A DNA stretch of 64,000 bases from Plicaturopsis crispa FD-325 SS-3 (Eukaryota > Basidiomycota > Agaricomycetes > Amylocorticiales > Amylocorticiaceae): positions 1 to 64,000 of the forward strand of contig KN832578.1 in assembly GCA_000827205.1 (NCBI GenBank), in the 5' to 3' direction. Every line of letters begins with the position of its first letter. Position 1 is the first letter of the stretch. Shown here piece by piece: positions 1-10,255 of the stretch. The notes under the pieces were generated by a model, which ran no database searches, had not been told where the DNA came from, and worked only from the letters and a program-made list of their open reading frames with translations. A program made the translations under genes and the position numbers.

Positions 1-269
1 CTTGCGGATCGTGCCTCGCGTCACCATTGTGGGAAAGTAGCTGTCCCGGTTTGATCGGCGACGCGTCCAAGAACCGGGGGCGTGTTTTGCACGTGCCTCG
101 CGATGAATGTGAGCTGCGCGTCGAATACACCTTCAATGGAACAGACAGATGGACTTACCGACAACAACAGTGCATTTGGAAGCGATTTTGAGACGTGAAA
201 TGTTCGCATTGTTCAGAACGACACGAGAGGAAACATGGTCACCGACCGTGGCTGGAATAATATGTGCCA

Positions 270-470
270 CGATTGGGGACGAGGTTGCGAATCGTTTGAA
301 TTTGCGTCGAACTTGGTAAAGGGGACGATCCGGAACCTGGTTTCGGACCGTTCATAGTACGAGTTATGGCACGATCCGAAACCTGGTTCCGGATCGTGCT
401 GTTCCCAAATGTGGCGGAGGTGGAAAAAGGCACGGTTGGGAACGCGGTTCCGGACCGTGCTTTTTCGAGC
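270..470. repeat. Degenerate dyad-containing short repeats
   Basis: Three or four diverged copies of a unit of roughly 50-65 bp follow each other. Each carries a variant of GGTTCCGGACCGTGC or GATCCGGAACCTGG, which are partly self-complementary. No gene is visible in this stretch or on either side of it up to the retroelement. Confidence 0.55.
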
Positions 471-698
471 CTCGGGCCTCCTGGAGAAAGGGTATCCAGA
501 ACCCATCCAGAACCCTAACCTATGCCGAAATACATCCTACAATATATGATCATGTGACCAAAACCTAACTTGTGCAGATTTTTCATACGAGTCCGGGCGT
601 ACCCACCCCAAAGCGCCGAGAGCGACGGTAAAGGGGCTACGACCGAAAAGATTTTCCAAACGCGACGGTTGAAAATCACAAGTCCTCATTTTGGCAGG

Positions 699-1325
699 GA
701 CGTGCGCCGTTTGAGGGGAAGACGCGCTACCCTAGGGGTGGTGAGCGGGGTCCGGGGGTTTTTTGACCCTCCGAGTGGCGTGCAATCGAAATCGGACGGC
801 GTGCAACACTCCCCGGGTGCGCACGTGCCTAAGATATTCTGGAACAGGGGCTAATCAGCCGACCTCCCTGCGAAGGGCAGAGAGCGCTGCACGCCGTCGG
901 GTAAGAGTTGCACGCCACGTTTTCAGACCGCGCAATTGCACCGGCGCAAGAATCGGAGCAAACCGTCCGCAGGTCGGCTCAAACGAGCTACTTGCGTCTT
1001 TGAGTATTTGTCTTAGCAGGCACGTACGCCGTTCGAGGGGAAGACGCGCTACCCTAGGGGTGGTGAGCGGGGTCCGGGGGTTTTTAGCCCTCCGAGTGGC
1101 GTGCAATCGAAATCGGACGGCGTGCAACACTCTCCGGGCGCGCACGTGCCTAAGGTATTCTGGCTCAGGGGCTACCCCCTGGGAAGGGCGGAGAGCGCTG
1201 CACGCCGTCGGGTAAAAGTTGCACGCCACGTTTTCAGACCGCGCGATCGCAACGGCGCAAGAATCGGACCGAACCGTCCGCAGGTCGGCTCAAACGACCT
1301 ACTTTGACCCTAAGACTGCGCCCTG
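699..1325. repeat. Two tandem copies of a ~311-316 bp unit
   Basis: The stretch from about 699 is repeated from about 1015 with only scattered differences. Shared landmarks are GAAGACGCGCTACCCTAGGG, the text around CGTGCAATCGAAATCGGACG, and CCGTCCGCAGGTCGGCTC, which recur at the same spacing. The copies lie just upstream of the Gag-like reading frame and may be leader sequence of that element or an older repeat it entered. The frames crossing the repeat are frame shadows, not genes. Confidence 0.85.
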
Positions 1326-1596
1326 GAGAAGGCCGGGGGGCGTGGGAACCGGAGTGAGCATATGGGCCGGCGCACATTTTACATGCCGGAGGGCGTGCAA
1401 GTCGAACGGAGTCGATCGGAACACGTCTGAAAGTGCGGCTTAGCAGCAAAAAGCCTAAGCGGACGGTAAACGGGCCGCAGGGGGCCGGGGTGCGCTGCAC
1501 GCCGAACGACGCCTGCCAGAAAAACGATCGCGTCGAAATTTCGGACGGGACCCCGTCCCTAACTTTCGGCGTGCAGCGACCGACTTTGGGATCCCC

Positions 1597-3666
1597 ATGC
1601 CAAAGAGAACGAGATGGGTAGGGCATTCTGCCGAGGATAACTTTGGCATTACAAGTGATCTTCTTGCATTGCATGAGTTAGGCGAGCCTTTGCTAGTTGA
1701 CACTGCAAGGCTTGCCCATGCTCGCCCTTTGTACGACGACCGCCCAACCTTTCATTCCCGTTACGAGATTGAGAGGAATGGCAACCGCTCTGTGCAAGAC
1801 CGTCGCCTCCAAGGCTTGGTGCTAGGTCAGCAGATTCTTCCTCACAAGAATTTGCCTAAGCACCCTGCCTTGTCGCGCAACGCCCGTCAGGCTTTTGCTG
1901 TTGAGCTCAATGCTCTAAACAAAGTCCTGACGGAACACATGGTAGTTGATCTAGAGGATGGCACTACCGGAAACTTTGTCCGCCAGGAGCACATTAAAAA
2001 TCTTATTGTGCACCTTGCTAGATGGAGGATCACCGCTCGGGACAGCTTTATCCTGGCCGGAGAATTGATTCCTGCTCTTCCTTTGTGGGGAATGAACGGC
2101 AATACCTTTGAGGTCCTTGACAACAATGACTTTGAAATCTACGGTATTTGCTACAGGGACAATGTTGAAGAGTTCTTGGCCTACCTTTATGCCTATCACT
2201 CTTTCAGCAACCCTATCAATCCTTACTTGGAGCCAGCGGTTCAATCTTATGCAGGGGAAGCAGAAGCCGAGAGTGGCACTGTGGTAGAGCGACAAGCCCT
2301 AGAGAATTCCAGTGGTGTCAAAGCCCAGTCTCTCATTTCCGGACACAAGGACAACTCTATCTCTAGTGCACTTCCTGCACGGAAGGAATTACCTTTGAGC
2401 GGATATCGTCCAAGAGCAGTCCATGATACTTATGGAGATATCCGCTCAGCTCAGGCCTCCTCGATCTATCACCCTCCTCTTTCAACCATCACCGAAAGTC
2501 CTTCATCATACTCCTCATCCAACCGAATGCAGGAAATGTTTAGCGATAGACGTCCACCTCCATCACCTGCGCCTTTGCTGCCGCCGCCTGCCAATCTTCA
2601 GGCTCCAACAGCTAATCTGATTCCGCCGCCTGGACCCCCAGATGACAATCCAGATGACAGTGGCGACAGTGGACGTGGCCCATCTCGCAATCCTCGCCAA
2701 AACCTTCCTGCTGGAAGATCTCCTCATTCAAGTGCTCGACCATCCTTTGAGCGTCAATCCATTGGAGTTCACTTTGACAAAAAGTTGAAATTTGACACTA
2801 TTCCCCAATGGAACGGTGACGCAAATAGTCTTGGACGATGGATGACTAAAGTTAATGCCTTGTCAGCAATTTCTGACTCTGTCTACACGGACCTTGGTAT
2901 CTTGGTCCCAAGGCGGCTGACAGGAAGTGCAGAAGCATGGTATTACTCTCAGTCATCCCAGCGACGCTCCGAAATCGAACAGGATTGGGGATCTCTCAAG
3001 AAGGCCATTGGAGTCTACTGGATGAACCGCGCTTGGCTTGACAAGCAAAAGCTTCGTGCGGTTCGTACTGCTTATCGAGACTCTGATGGTTCTGGTGAAT
3101 TGCCATCACAGTATGTGATTCGCAAGTTGGAACTACTCCAGCTCGTCTATAACTTCAATGACTCAGAAATGATTCGTGAAATTATGGAAGGAGCTCCGAT
3201 TCACTGGAACAACCTTCTTACGACTCATCTTTATGGCAACTTGATTGAATTCCAGAATGCAGTCAAGTACCATGAAGATAGCCTCATGGCAATGGATTCC
3301 ATGCAGTACCGCGCCGTGGATGTAGTTGTGCATCCAGAGGACCAGGTTTCGGATCTCCGAGCTGGTAACCTAGATGCACAAAATGCCCACATAAGTCCCG
3401 CCGGTGCTCCAGAGAATTCACCTCGTACAGCCACATATGCGGCAGCGTACCCGAAGGATGATAACAACATTTCCCCTAATGGTACACCAGAGGCCAAGGG
3501 AGCACGGCCTTGTCGTTATTGTGGCAGTGGCAAACACTGGGATGATCAGTGCAATTACTCTCTCAATAGAGAAAAGCAAGCCCAAGTTAACATGGTTTCT
3601 GCTTACTCCTGCCGTACTGAGACCGCTCTGGACGACAAAAGGCATCATTCAACATCTAGATACTAG
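1597..3666 (+). CDS. Gag-like protein of the LTR fossil
   Basis: This frame of about 689 codons belongs to the retrotransposon fossil. The N-terminal half is unassigned. A proline-rich linker lies near residues 320-370. The Gag core follows at about 390-570, beginning around FDTIPQWNGD and including a tryptophan-rich helical stretch. A CCHC zinc knuckle (CRYCGSGKHWDDQC) sits near residue 640. Gag proteins of this type assemble particles and bind RNA. The assignment rests on the core plus the knuckle. It is a fossil part and not a host gene. Confidence 0.7.
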   Translation: MPKRTRWVGHSAEDNFGITSDLLALHELGEPLLVDTARLAHARPLYDDRPTFHSRYEIERNGNRSVQDRRLQGLVLGQQILPHKNLPKHPALSRNARQAFAVELNALNKVLTEHMVVDLEDGTTGNFVRQEHIKNLIVHLARWRITARDSFILAGELIPALPLWGMNGNTFEVLDNNDFEIYGICYRDNVEEFLAYLYAYHSFSNPINPYLEPAVQSYAGEAEAESGTVVERQALENSSGVKAQSLISGHKDNSISSALPARKELPLSGYRPRAVHDTYGDIRSAQASSIYHPPLSTITESPSSYSSSNRMQEMFSDRRPPPSPAPLLPPPANLQAPTANLIPPPGPPDDNPDDSGDSGRGPSRNPRQNLPAGRSPHSSARPSFERQSIGVHFDKKLKFDTIPQWNGDANSLGRWMTKVNALSAISDSVYTDLGILVPRRLTGSAEAWYYSQSSQRRSEIEQDWGSLKKAIGVYWMNRAWLDKQKLRAVRTAYRDSDGSGELPSQYVIRKLELLQLVYNFNDSEMIREIMEGAPIHWNNLLTTHLYGNLIEFQNAVKYHEDSLMAMDSMQYRAVDVVVHPEDQVSDLRAGNLDAQNAHISPAGAPENSPRTATYAAAYPKDDNNISPNGTPEAKGARPCRYCGSGKHWDDQCNYSLNREKQAQVNMVSAYSCRTETALDDKRHHSTSRY

Positions 3667-4132
3667 TTGGATTTTGCAAAAAGCCTTCCTGGTGAACAAG
3701 ATTCATACTTTTCACTTGGAGAGCCAAACAGTCAAATGCTCAAGAGTGCTTATCAAGCACTTCTGCTATGACTTGGAATATTCGCTTCTCAAATATGAAA
3801 GCACATACGGCATGGACAATTTGCGATATAGGACACCCTCGACTCTTAAAATCTTGGAACAGAAGGCAGCTAGACATAACCTTGATGCCGCTCCCTCTGC
3901 TCCAAATACATCCCCTACTCAACTGCACGGCTAGAGAAACACTCGTTGCTGCCTGGAAGTATGGGAACCGGCCAAGCAAGGCACTGAATTGTATAGATCT
4001 TAACAATTCAGGAGAACATGCGGTGGAAGACGGATCAATGGGGCTAGGAATGCACTTTACGCCCATAAACACATCCTCTGGGACTGGTACCACTGAGCAA
4101 AAGCAGTGGGTAAACACCGTCACGGGGGGCTA

Positions 4133-5064
4133 TGTTATGGAATTAAGTACATTTCACTCTCTTTATCCCCTTTTTCTATTCTTTTTCTTAACGGCATTTA
4201 TCCACTTCAAAATTCTCATCGTACTTGCGAATTTCTACCTCTTTTACTCACTTTCCTATAGAAAAGTACTGCACGCGACAGGACGCATACCTTCAAGATC
4301 ACATGACTTCAGACGTAACCCCTGTCAAGCACTCTCTGTTTAGGGCGCTCACACTAGGCAATTGTGGCGCTTCCCAGATAGGAAATGCTTAGTCATGTAT
4401 TCTTGAAGGTTCCGCCTCTTTCCCAGTACTAGTAGTAGAACATTCCGTCACCTTCCGTCATCTTCCATACTTACGTAGTACATTCCGCCACCTTCTATTC
4501 TATTCCAGAGTATTCTTGAGTAGTCTACCATGTTCCGTGGATATTAGTATATAAGAGCGACCATGTAGACTGGAATACAATCACCACATCATCTACTATC
4601 AATCCGCTTCGCGCACCCCTTCTGTAACCAGAAACTAGTCCTGACTTTACGTTAGCTCGATCCTCATCTGCATAGTTACGCTTCGCGCTAACGTGACCTT
4701 TGAGACCGCTGTCCTAAGTTGCATACGACGTTTTAGACGCTGTGTAACGCGTGTACTTACCCTAACCCGGAGGTATTCGGTGGCTCCGTTCGTTCTGATA
4801 TAAGCGCAGGCTTATTTTCTTCTTCCTTCTAAGAGTCTACTTCAAGAGTCTTTCGTCGACTCATTCGTGTTTCATACGATCTTCTACAGACAAGCCTCCG
4901 CACCTCGGTTGCTTATAGAGATCGTAACTATCTTTTATTCCGTCCCGTGTACTCAGACGAGCACACCAAAGTTATTCGCTTAACTTTAAAGGTCTTTAAA
5001 TACCTTGCTCGGTCCGCACGCCCCTCGCGAACCTCCCGTGGTATTTTACCCTAGACTCATAACA
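4133..5064 (+). repeat. 3' LTR of the retrotransposon fossil, 932 bp
   Basis: The LTR starts with TGTTATGG directly after a G-rich run and ends with CATAACA, a perfect 7 bp inverted terminal match. Inside is a TATATAAG box near 4549-4556, suitable as a promoter. Upstream of it are clustered imperfect repeats of a CATTCCGTCACCTTCC type (about 4440-4510). The five bases after the end are GCGGC, a possible half of a target duplication that cannot be tested here. Confidence 0.75.
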
Positions 5065-5779
5065 GCGGCGGGTACTGGACGCGGTGTCAAGCTCGTCGTC
5101 GGCGCGACGACCGCATGCTTGAAGGGCCCGCAGTTCTCGACGCGTGCGGAGAGCCTTGAGTGCCGTGTATCGCGCACCCGTGGAGGATCGATCCGGCTAA
5201 CATGAGCGCGAACCCAAGCTGAAGTGCATTTATCCTCGTTTTGACGGCAGTTGGGCGGACCCTGGTGGCCGCATTGTGTTCGAGACGCTGCAGAAGAACG
5301 CGGAGACGTCGCCGCCACAATCCTCGACTATCACCACGGACGGTGTCCTACTCACGAAAGACGGCGCTACATACTTATCATGTCGCGCACCGAGAAACAG
5401 TCGGGCGCCGACAGAAAGAAACTTGCGTACGTCGTGCCCACGCACTCCACCGATTGTCATATTACTTAGGATTCAGAGGAGGTGGGAAACTATATATTCT
5501 GTACGGCTGTTGTGTTGTATAGAGAATGGATAGCAATGATGATGTTGTAGAACACGGATATATGAGTACGTCGATGCCAGGGATGTTACTGCTACTGCTT
5601 GTAATGAACAGAATAAAAACAGACAAACAAAGCGGAACGTATGCACAGCAAGTTGGAAGGAAAGGATAGTAGAAAAACATCGCAATTCGTGCCCGCACGA
5701 AAAGCGGGGGATAGCGTACACAGCGAGGTACACAGCGTGATATGATAACTACACAGCGCGGTGACATACTGTATAACAC
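5065..5779. other. Intergenic, no gene recognised
   Basis: Open frames on both strands are short and mutually overlapping, with no motif I recognise. The last 250 bp would be the 3' flank of the SH3 gene on the minus strand. Confidence 0.5.
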
Positions 5780-7027
5780 TCACTCGTCGTCCGAGTCGTC
5801 GTCTAAATCCCTATTTGATCTGACGAGCTCGAGATAGCTCTCGGGCACGAGCGCGTGGCTGCCGTCGTCGCGCAGCGCGATCACCCACCCGATCCCGCCT
5901 CGCCCGATGACCTTCACCATCTGCTCCTCCGTCAGCGACATCTCCGCGACGCCCTCCGGCTCGAACGCGTACAGCGCGCGGTAGATGCCAGGTTCGGGCG
6001 CGGGCTCGTCGGCGTCAGGCGTGAGGTCGACGGGGCCGTCGTCGCCATCCAGCGCATCGTCATCGTCGTCGAGCGGCGAGTCGAAGTTGCGCGCAAAATC
6101 GTTCTCGCTCGGCGTGTATCCGTTCGCGCCGCCTCCGCCGCCCCCGCTGGAGCCCCGACCGAATCCCCAGCTGCTCAAGCGCCCGAAACCCCACTTGAAA
6201 CCGCCCCAGCCATCGTCGTCGCCCTCCTCCCCGTCTACTCCATCCAAATCCTCGCTCGCGGTGCTGCTGCTGCTCGACGATGACGAGCCGTGCCGGTGCC
6301 GGTTGTGCCTGTTCTGCCGCGGCACGAGCGGCCCCAGCCCGAGGTGCTTCTCGTCGGACGCGGGGAAGCCGAAGTCGCGTATGTGGATGACAGGTCGTAT
6401 GCGCGGCTGCGACGGTGTATGGGAGTGCGTATGCCGGTGCGACGATGCGGTGGACGGCGCTGTGGAGACGCGGCGTGACGGTGCGCGCGAGGGTGCGGGG
6501 GATGGCGGTGCGGGGCGCGTGGATGTGAGGGAGTCGCGCAGCGGTTTGCTTATGGGCGGAGGGGAGGCCGTATCTGTGAGGTCTGGCAGGGCGATGGTTG
6601 CCACTGTCGGGGTCGTTTGCCGCTCAAAGTCGGTGCGGAGCGTGGGCGTTTCTTGGACGGGAGATGGATCGTTGTCGGCGTGCGTCGCGCCGTTCGTAGC
6701 CGGCGGCGTCACGTCCTCCCCCTTCTCCTCACTCCGTTGTGGCTGTGGCTGCGACTGCGACTGCGGTTGCAGCGACTTCTTGCGTCCCGCAGGCGGTGGC
6801 TTCACTGCGAATTCGTGGGCGCCGGGCATTGGCGGCGGCAGAAACGAAGATGATGGTGAGGGAAATGGCGACGAGTTGAGGGGCGTGTCAACCGCGAGCG
6901 AGAGTGCAGGCCCTCGGAGCTGATCTACAAAAGTCAGCAAGACGGCTCGCTCTCCAAAACGCGAATCGTATCGTATCGACGCGGAAGCTGGCTCACCTTT
7001 GGTATCGGATGCCACTGCGGATGCCAT
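5780..7027 (-). CDS. SH3-domain protein, Nbp2/Skb5-like
   Basis: The predicted protein has about 391 residues after removing an in-frame 72 bp intron (6925-6996, GTGAGC to TTGTAG). The first two thirds are low-complexity, rich in P, S and Q, with a glycine/aspartate-rich stretch. The C-terminal 65 residues form one SH3 domain, recognisable from ALYAFEPEGVAEMSL, the GWV turn and the ALVPESYLELV end. Fungal proteins with a single C-terminal SH3 behind a disordered region include Nbp2 and Skb5, adaptors that bring phosphatases or PAK kinases to signalling complexes. Orthology to these is inferred from architecture only. It ends in an acidic tail. The start was chosen because the N-terminal exon splices cleanly and no upstream ATG is in frame. 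Confidence 0.8.
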   Translation of the reverse strand: MASAVASDTKGEPASASIRYDSRFGERAVLLTFVDQLRGPALSLAVDTPLNSSPFPSPSSSFLPPPMPGAHEFAVKPPPAGRKKSLQPQSQSQPQPQRSEEKGEDVTPPATNGATHADNDPSPVQETPTLRTDFERQTTPTVATIALPDLTDTASPPPISKPLRDSLTSTRPAPPSPAPSRAPSRRVSTAPSTASSHRHTHSHTPSQPRIRPVIHIRDFGFPASDEKHLGLGPLVPRQNRHNRHRHGSSSSSSSSTASEDLDGVDGEEGDDDGWGGFKWGFGRLSSWGFGRGSSGGGGGGANGYTPSENDFARNFDSPLDDDDDALDGDDGPVDLTPDADEPAPEPGIYRALYAFEPEGVAEMSLTEEQMVKVIGRGGIGWVIALRDDGSHALVPESYLELVRSNRDLDDDSDDE

Positions 7028-9442
7028 AATCGGACGCAGATACTTCAGTGCGAAGAAGTGGGAAATGAAGCGGTGGATCTCCTCGGAAAGTGGTTTGTGG
7101 GCTTGCCCGCCTCAGGCGATCTCCTTCGTTACGCCGAGTGTGCGATCAAACAGAAAAGTCTGGCGGTCGTCCGACGTCGAGGAACGCGCGCGGTTTGTAG
7201 GCACAAATGGGCGGAAAAAGACGTTTCGAGGGCGTATTTGCTGGCGTGCAGTGGCGTCTTGCGTGGCGGTGGTTCAAGGCAAGAAAATATGGCGGTGGAG
7301 AAAGTTTGGGAAACGGAGAAGGTCGTCGGCCAATGCACGCGGCTAATGGGGCTATATTTACGGTTATTTTTTTGAGTGGCGACCGCCTTGGTTACCTATC
7401 CGAACGGATCACTGCTGCAGATCCCCTCCTCAATTGTGCTCGCAAATGGATTTAATTATTACGGAGACACAGCCCGAAGATACAATGTATACCGTCACGG
7501 TAAGAATTGAGAGGGGGAAGAGTGGTAGCGCGGTACTTTCAGTTTCAGCAACTCACGCGTGTACGAAAGTGGCCAGCGAGCAGATGGACATGGAGTTGTC
7601 GTGGAGCTGTCGTGGGGGACACGGGGAGACGTACGTGGGGATACAAGATTATTCACAAGGGGATGCGCGACTCGGAGGCCTCCTGTGTTGATTGACGAAC
7701 AGGGCGGAATAAACCTGCTGAGCGGGATCGCGCTTAACGATGGACGGGACGCAAGTCAGCGGACACGGTAGGTCTCATGAGGACGAGGAGTCGGAAACTG
7801 AAGGAAACGCGTACCGGGAAATATTCAGCAAGTCATCGTGAAAGTTGCCGGTTCCACCGAGCGCGGTCGCAACATGGCGAAAACTTGAACGTGGATGAGT
7901 TTCATTGGCGCGTATTCATCGACAGAGTAAACACTGCCGGTGACAGTGTAAAGTCGCGCGGGAAGCTGAAACACCCGCTGCGGCTGCTCAGCGAGGTGAG
8001 CGAATGTTGCCAAGCTTGAGCAGTTCGCTGTGGGGCCGTCGCCGGTAATCAGGACGGAACTTTCGATAGGCTCGACGTGCCAGAATGGTTGCGCAGAGCT
8101 CAGGATTGTGCGAGCGAGCAGACGGCGGAGAGCTGCGGTGCCTCGTATGTCGAAATCAGGAAGGCCGTCATACCGAGGGTAAACAGCCAAGCGCGAAAAC
8201 GATGATTTGCGCGACGCGCGCGAAACCTACGACAAAGATGTTTGAGCGAGCATCGGACGGGTACAGATGAACAACGAACCTCAATGGTATAATCTCTGAT
8301 GCGTGAATTGCACTCAACTTCAAGACTGATCCCCAAGACGCTTCGTCAGTGCGGCCACAGACGTCACAAAGTCCAACCTAACGAGCTCGTACAACGAGCA
8401 CGGACACCCACTTCGTGATGCTTGTCCGTCCTGGGTCCCAGACATATCAGGTCCGCATGTATCTTGATGTTGTCCAACCTTGCGATAGGTGGACAGACAA
8501 TTATCACTGTGCGTACCTGCGTCACGGTCCCGAAGATAAGATCGTCAACAGTCAGTAGTTGCTGTAAGACATCCGGGAAATGATCCTATGCGCGTCGGGC
8601 CCAGAGTCGAGTGCTTGCCGGGACGGTACCAGTAGGACAAATGCCTGCTCGTAAACGTTGAAGGCGCCGAGTCGAGCCTCTCAAGATATGGCTGGAGTGA
8701 GGATCGACAGTCGACGTTTTGAACCGGCCCATTCAACGCGTGACGAGTAGAGCAGTAGCACTGGAAGCGCGGCAAGGAACGCCGCAGATGTTTCGTGGGA
8801 CGAGAAACACGTCGAGCCCACCGTCAACGCGTCAACTCTCTCGTTGCTTTCGTAGAGAGACGAGCTACTCACCGATCAGTCTAACAAACGGTGCTCGACG
8901 CTCGTAGTCGAATCCACAATTTTGCATCCTTCCAACACATCGCAGGGATCGCGTCGACTAATTCCGGAGAAGACAAGATGAACGAGCGTCGCGGAACGTG
9001 GCACGAGCATGCCAGCACCTGCAAACGACCTCCAACGACAGCGACTCGGACGTACCTAAATCCTGTAGCCAAACTCCTATTCGCCATCTGCATCTCGTTT
9101 TTCAGCTACCTTTCGCGATGAGCTGCACTGTCCAACGCCTCGCGAGCACTGGCTGCGTCAGGGCTATCATGTTGACGCGCGTCGCACGATTGCGACGTAT
9201 TTCCCGCGAAGCTGCTGTTTAATCAAGACCTCGTTGCTTGTCCTGCCCTGTACATACCGTGTCAGTAGTATACCAAGCAAAGTCAATAAATTATTCACCA
9301 CCAAAAAAGTTGCCGCCGGCAACCGACGACATGCATTTGCAATCGTTCCTAGGTCCTCCTCCTCCCCGTTTCGCGTCAAATGCTCAGTTTTCGCTCTAAC
9401 TCGTCGTGGAGACTTGGTCCAAAGGGCCAGGAGCAAAACTAC
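7028..9442. other. 2.4 kb intergenic stretch without a recognised gene
   Basis: I see the promoter side of the SH3 gene at the left and then only short frames on both strands without domains or convincing splice pairs. A lineage-specific small gene cannot be excluded. Confidence 0.5.
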
Positions 9443-9536
9443 TTCGGGTACGGGGGATCGAACCCCGAGCTGCCGCGCAACGCCTGAGACGAACTCGTAT
9501 GAGAGGCGGCAATGTTAGCCATTACACCATACCCGA
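9443..9536 (-). tRNA. tRNA-Glu(CTC) with 22-nt intron
   Basis: Read on the minus strand, TCGGGTA pairs with TACCCGA as a perfect seven-base-pair acceptor, followed by discriminator A. The D stem is GTGT with ACAT. The anticodon stem is GCCGC with GCGGC, with loop C-T-CTC-A interrupted after position 37 by a 22-nt intron (9478-9499). The T stem is CGGGG with CCCCG around TTCGATC. The anticodon CTC (plus-strand 9501-9503) reads GAG, so glutamate. An intron at 37/38 is the normal position for nuclear tRNA introns. A short T run follows the 3' end as a Pol III stop. Confidence 0.88.
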
Positions 9537-10188
9537 TGTGTCGGCCAGCATTTCTTGTCCTCCCCGCGCGCTAAAACGTCAAGAATCGACACTATATAGA
9601 GTATACACCGGGGTACCCGCCCGCGCGGGTGACTGCATCCGCGCCCGTCACCCGGTGGCCACCCAGACCTTTGGGACATATTATTTCGGAGTGCAAGAAG
9701 GAAACAGAAAACTAAGGAAGATATCGAGGTGAGAGTCGGTTTCACGGACGGAGAGTCGGAAGACGCGTTCATACTCGAGCTCCGATCGCGCGCGTCTCGA
9801 CTCTTCAGGTACTTATTACCATCTGCATGACGACCAACTCCTGGCCCAGTCGAGTGCAGGATGTCGATGAGCGCTGAGCGGCGAGCACACGCTGGTAAGC
9901 AACGGCTTGGATGATCTAGCTTCGACTGCTTATCTCCAGTGCAGGCTCCAAGCTGACCCCGGCAGTCCCACGGGAATGCTATTTTGGTGTATCGTGGATG
10001 AGTAGCTACAGCCCCGTACTTGGAATCGTCCTCCGCGACAAGCTGGCGCTTGTTTCCAATGCTGATCATCTCTGATCTTAGTTTCACTCCAATCTTCGAA
10101 GCTCGCGAGGCCCCGAATTTTGAGAAGATGAGCCCAAGCAGTTGTTGTGGGCGATGCGAGAGCTATATCCATCTCATCTCGTATGCGT
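9537..10188. other. Intergenic between tRNA and DUF6533 copy 1
   Basis: No coding region is recognised. A small GC-rich inverted motif (GGGTACCCGCCCGCGCGGGTGAC, of which the core is palindromic) lies near 9612-9635. Confidence 0.4.
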
Positions 10189-10205
10189 CTTATAACGAGC
10201 AGGAT
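10189..10205 (+). promoter_or_regulatory. TATA-like promoter element of DUF6533 copy 1
   Basis: CTTATAACGAGCAGGAT lies about 67 bp before the inferred ATG. The same word, in reverse, precedes other copies of this gene in the window, which marks it as a conserved core-promoter element. Confidence 0.55.
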
Positions 10206-10255
10206 GGAGGTTTCCTATCGCTGCATCTCCACACATACCCTTGACGGGCGCCTCG

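Larger units (their letters stand above)
1597..5064 (+). mobile_element. Broken LTR-retrotransposon fossil (gag part plus 3' LTR)
   Basis: Visible parts are a Gag-like coding region (1597-3666), a short polypurine-type run (about 4122-4129) and one LTR (4133-5064). The LTR is bounded by the inverted ends TGTTATG and CATAACA. No pol region and no 5' LTR are recognised in the window, so the element is broken. The Gag style, with one CCHC knuckle, resembles Gag of Ty3/Gypsy-class elements common in agaricomycetes, but without pol the class is only inferred. Age cannot be dated from paired LTRs because only one is present. Confidence 0.75.

Noticed and set aside
1-1596. Frames of 60-150 codons in the repeat region
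   Set aside because: They arise twice because the DNA is tandemly repeated, and they read in several frames on both strands. This is a repeat artefact.
5985-6923. 312-codon plus-strand frame opposite the SH3 gene
   Set aside because: Low-complexity shadow of the minus-strand gene, which has a real SH3 domain and a clean intron.
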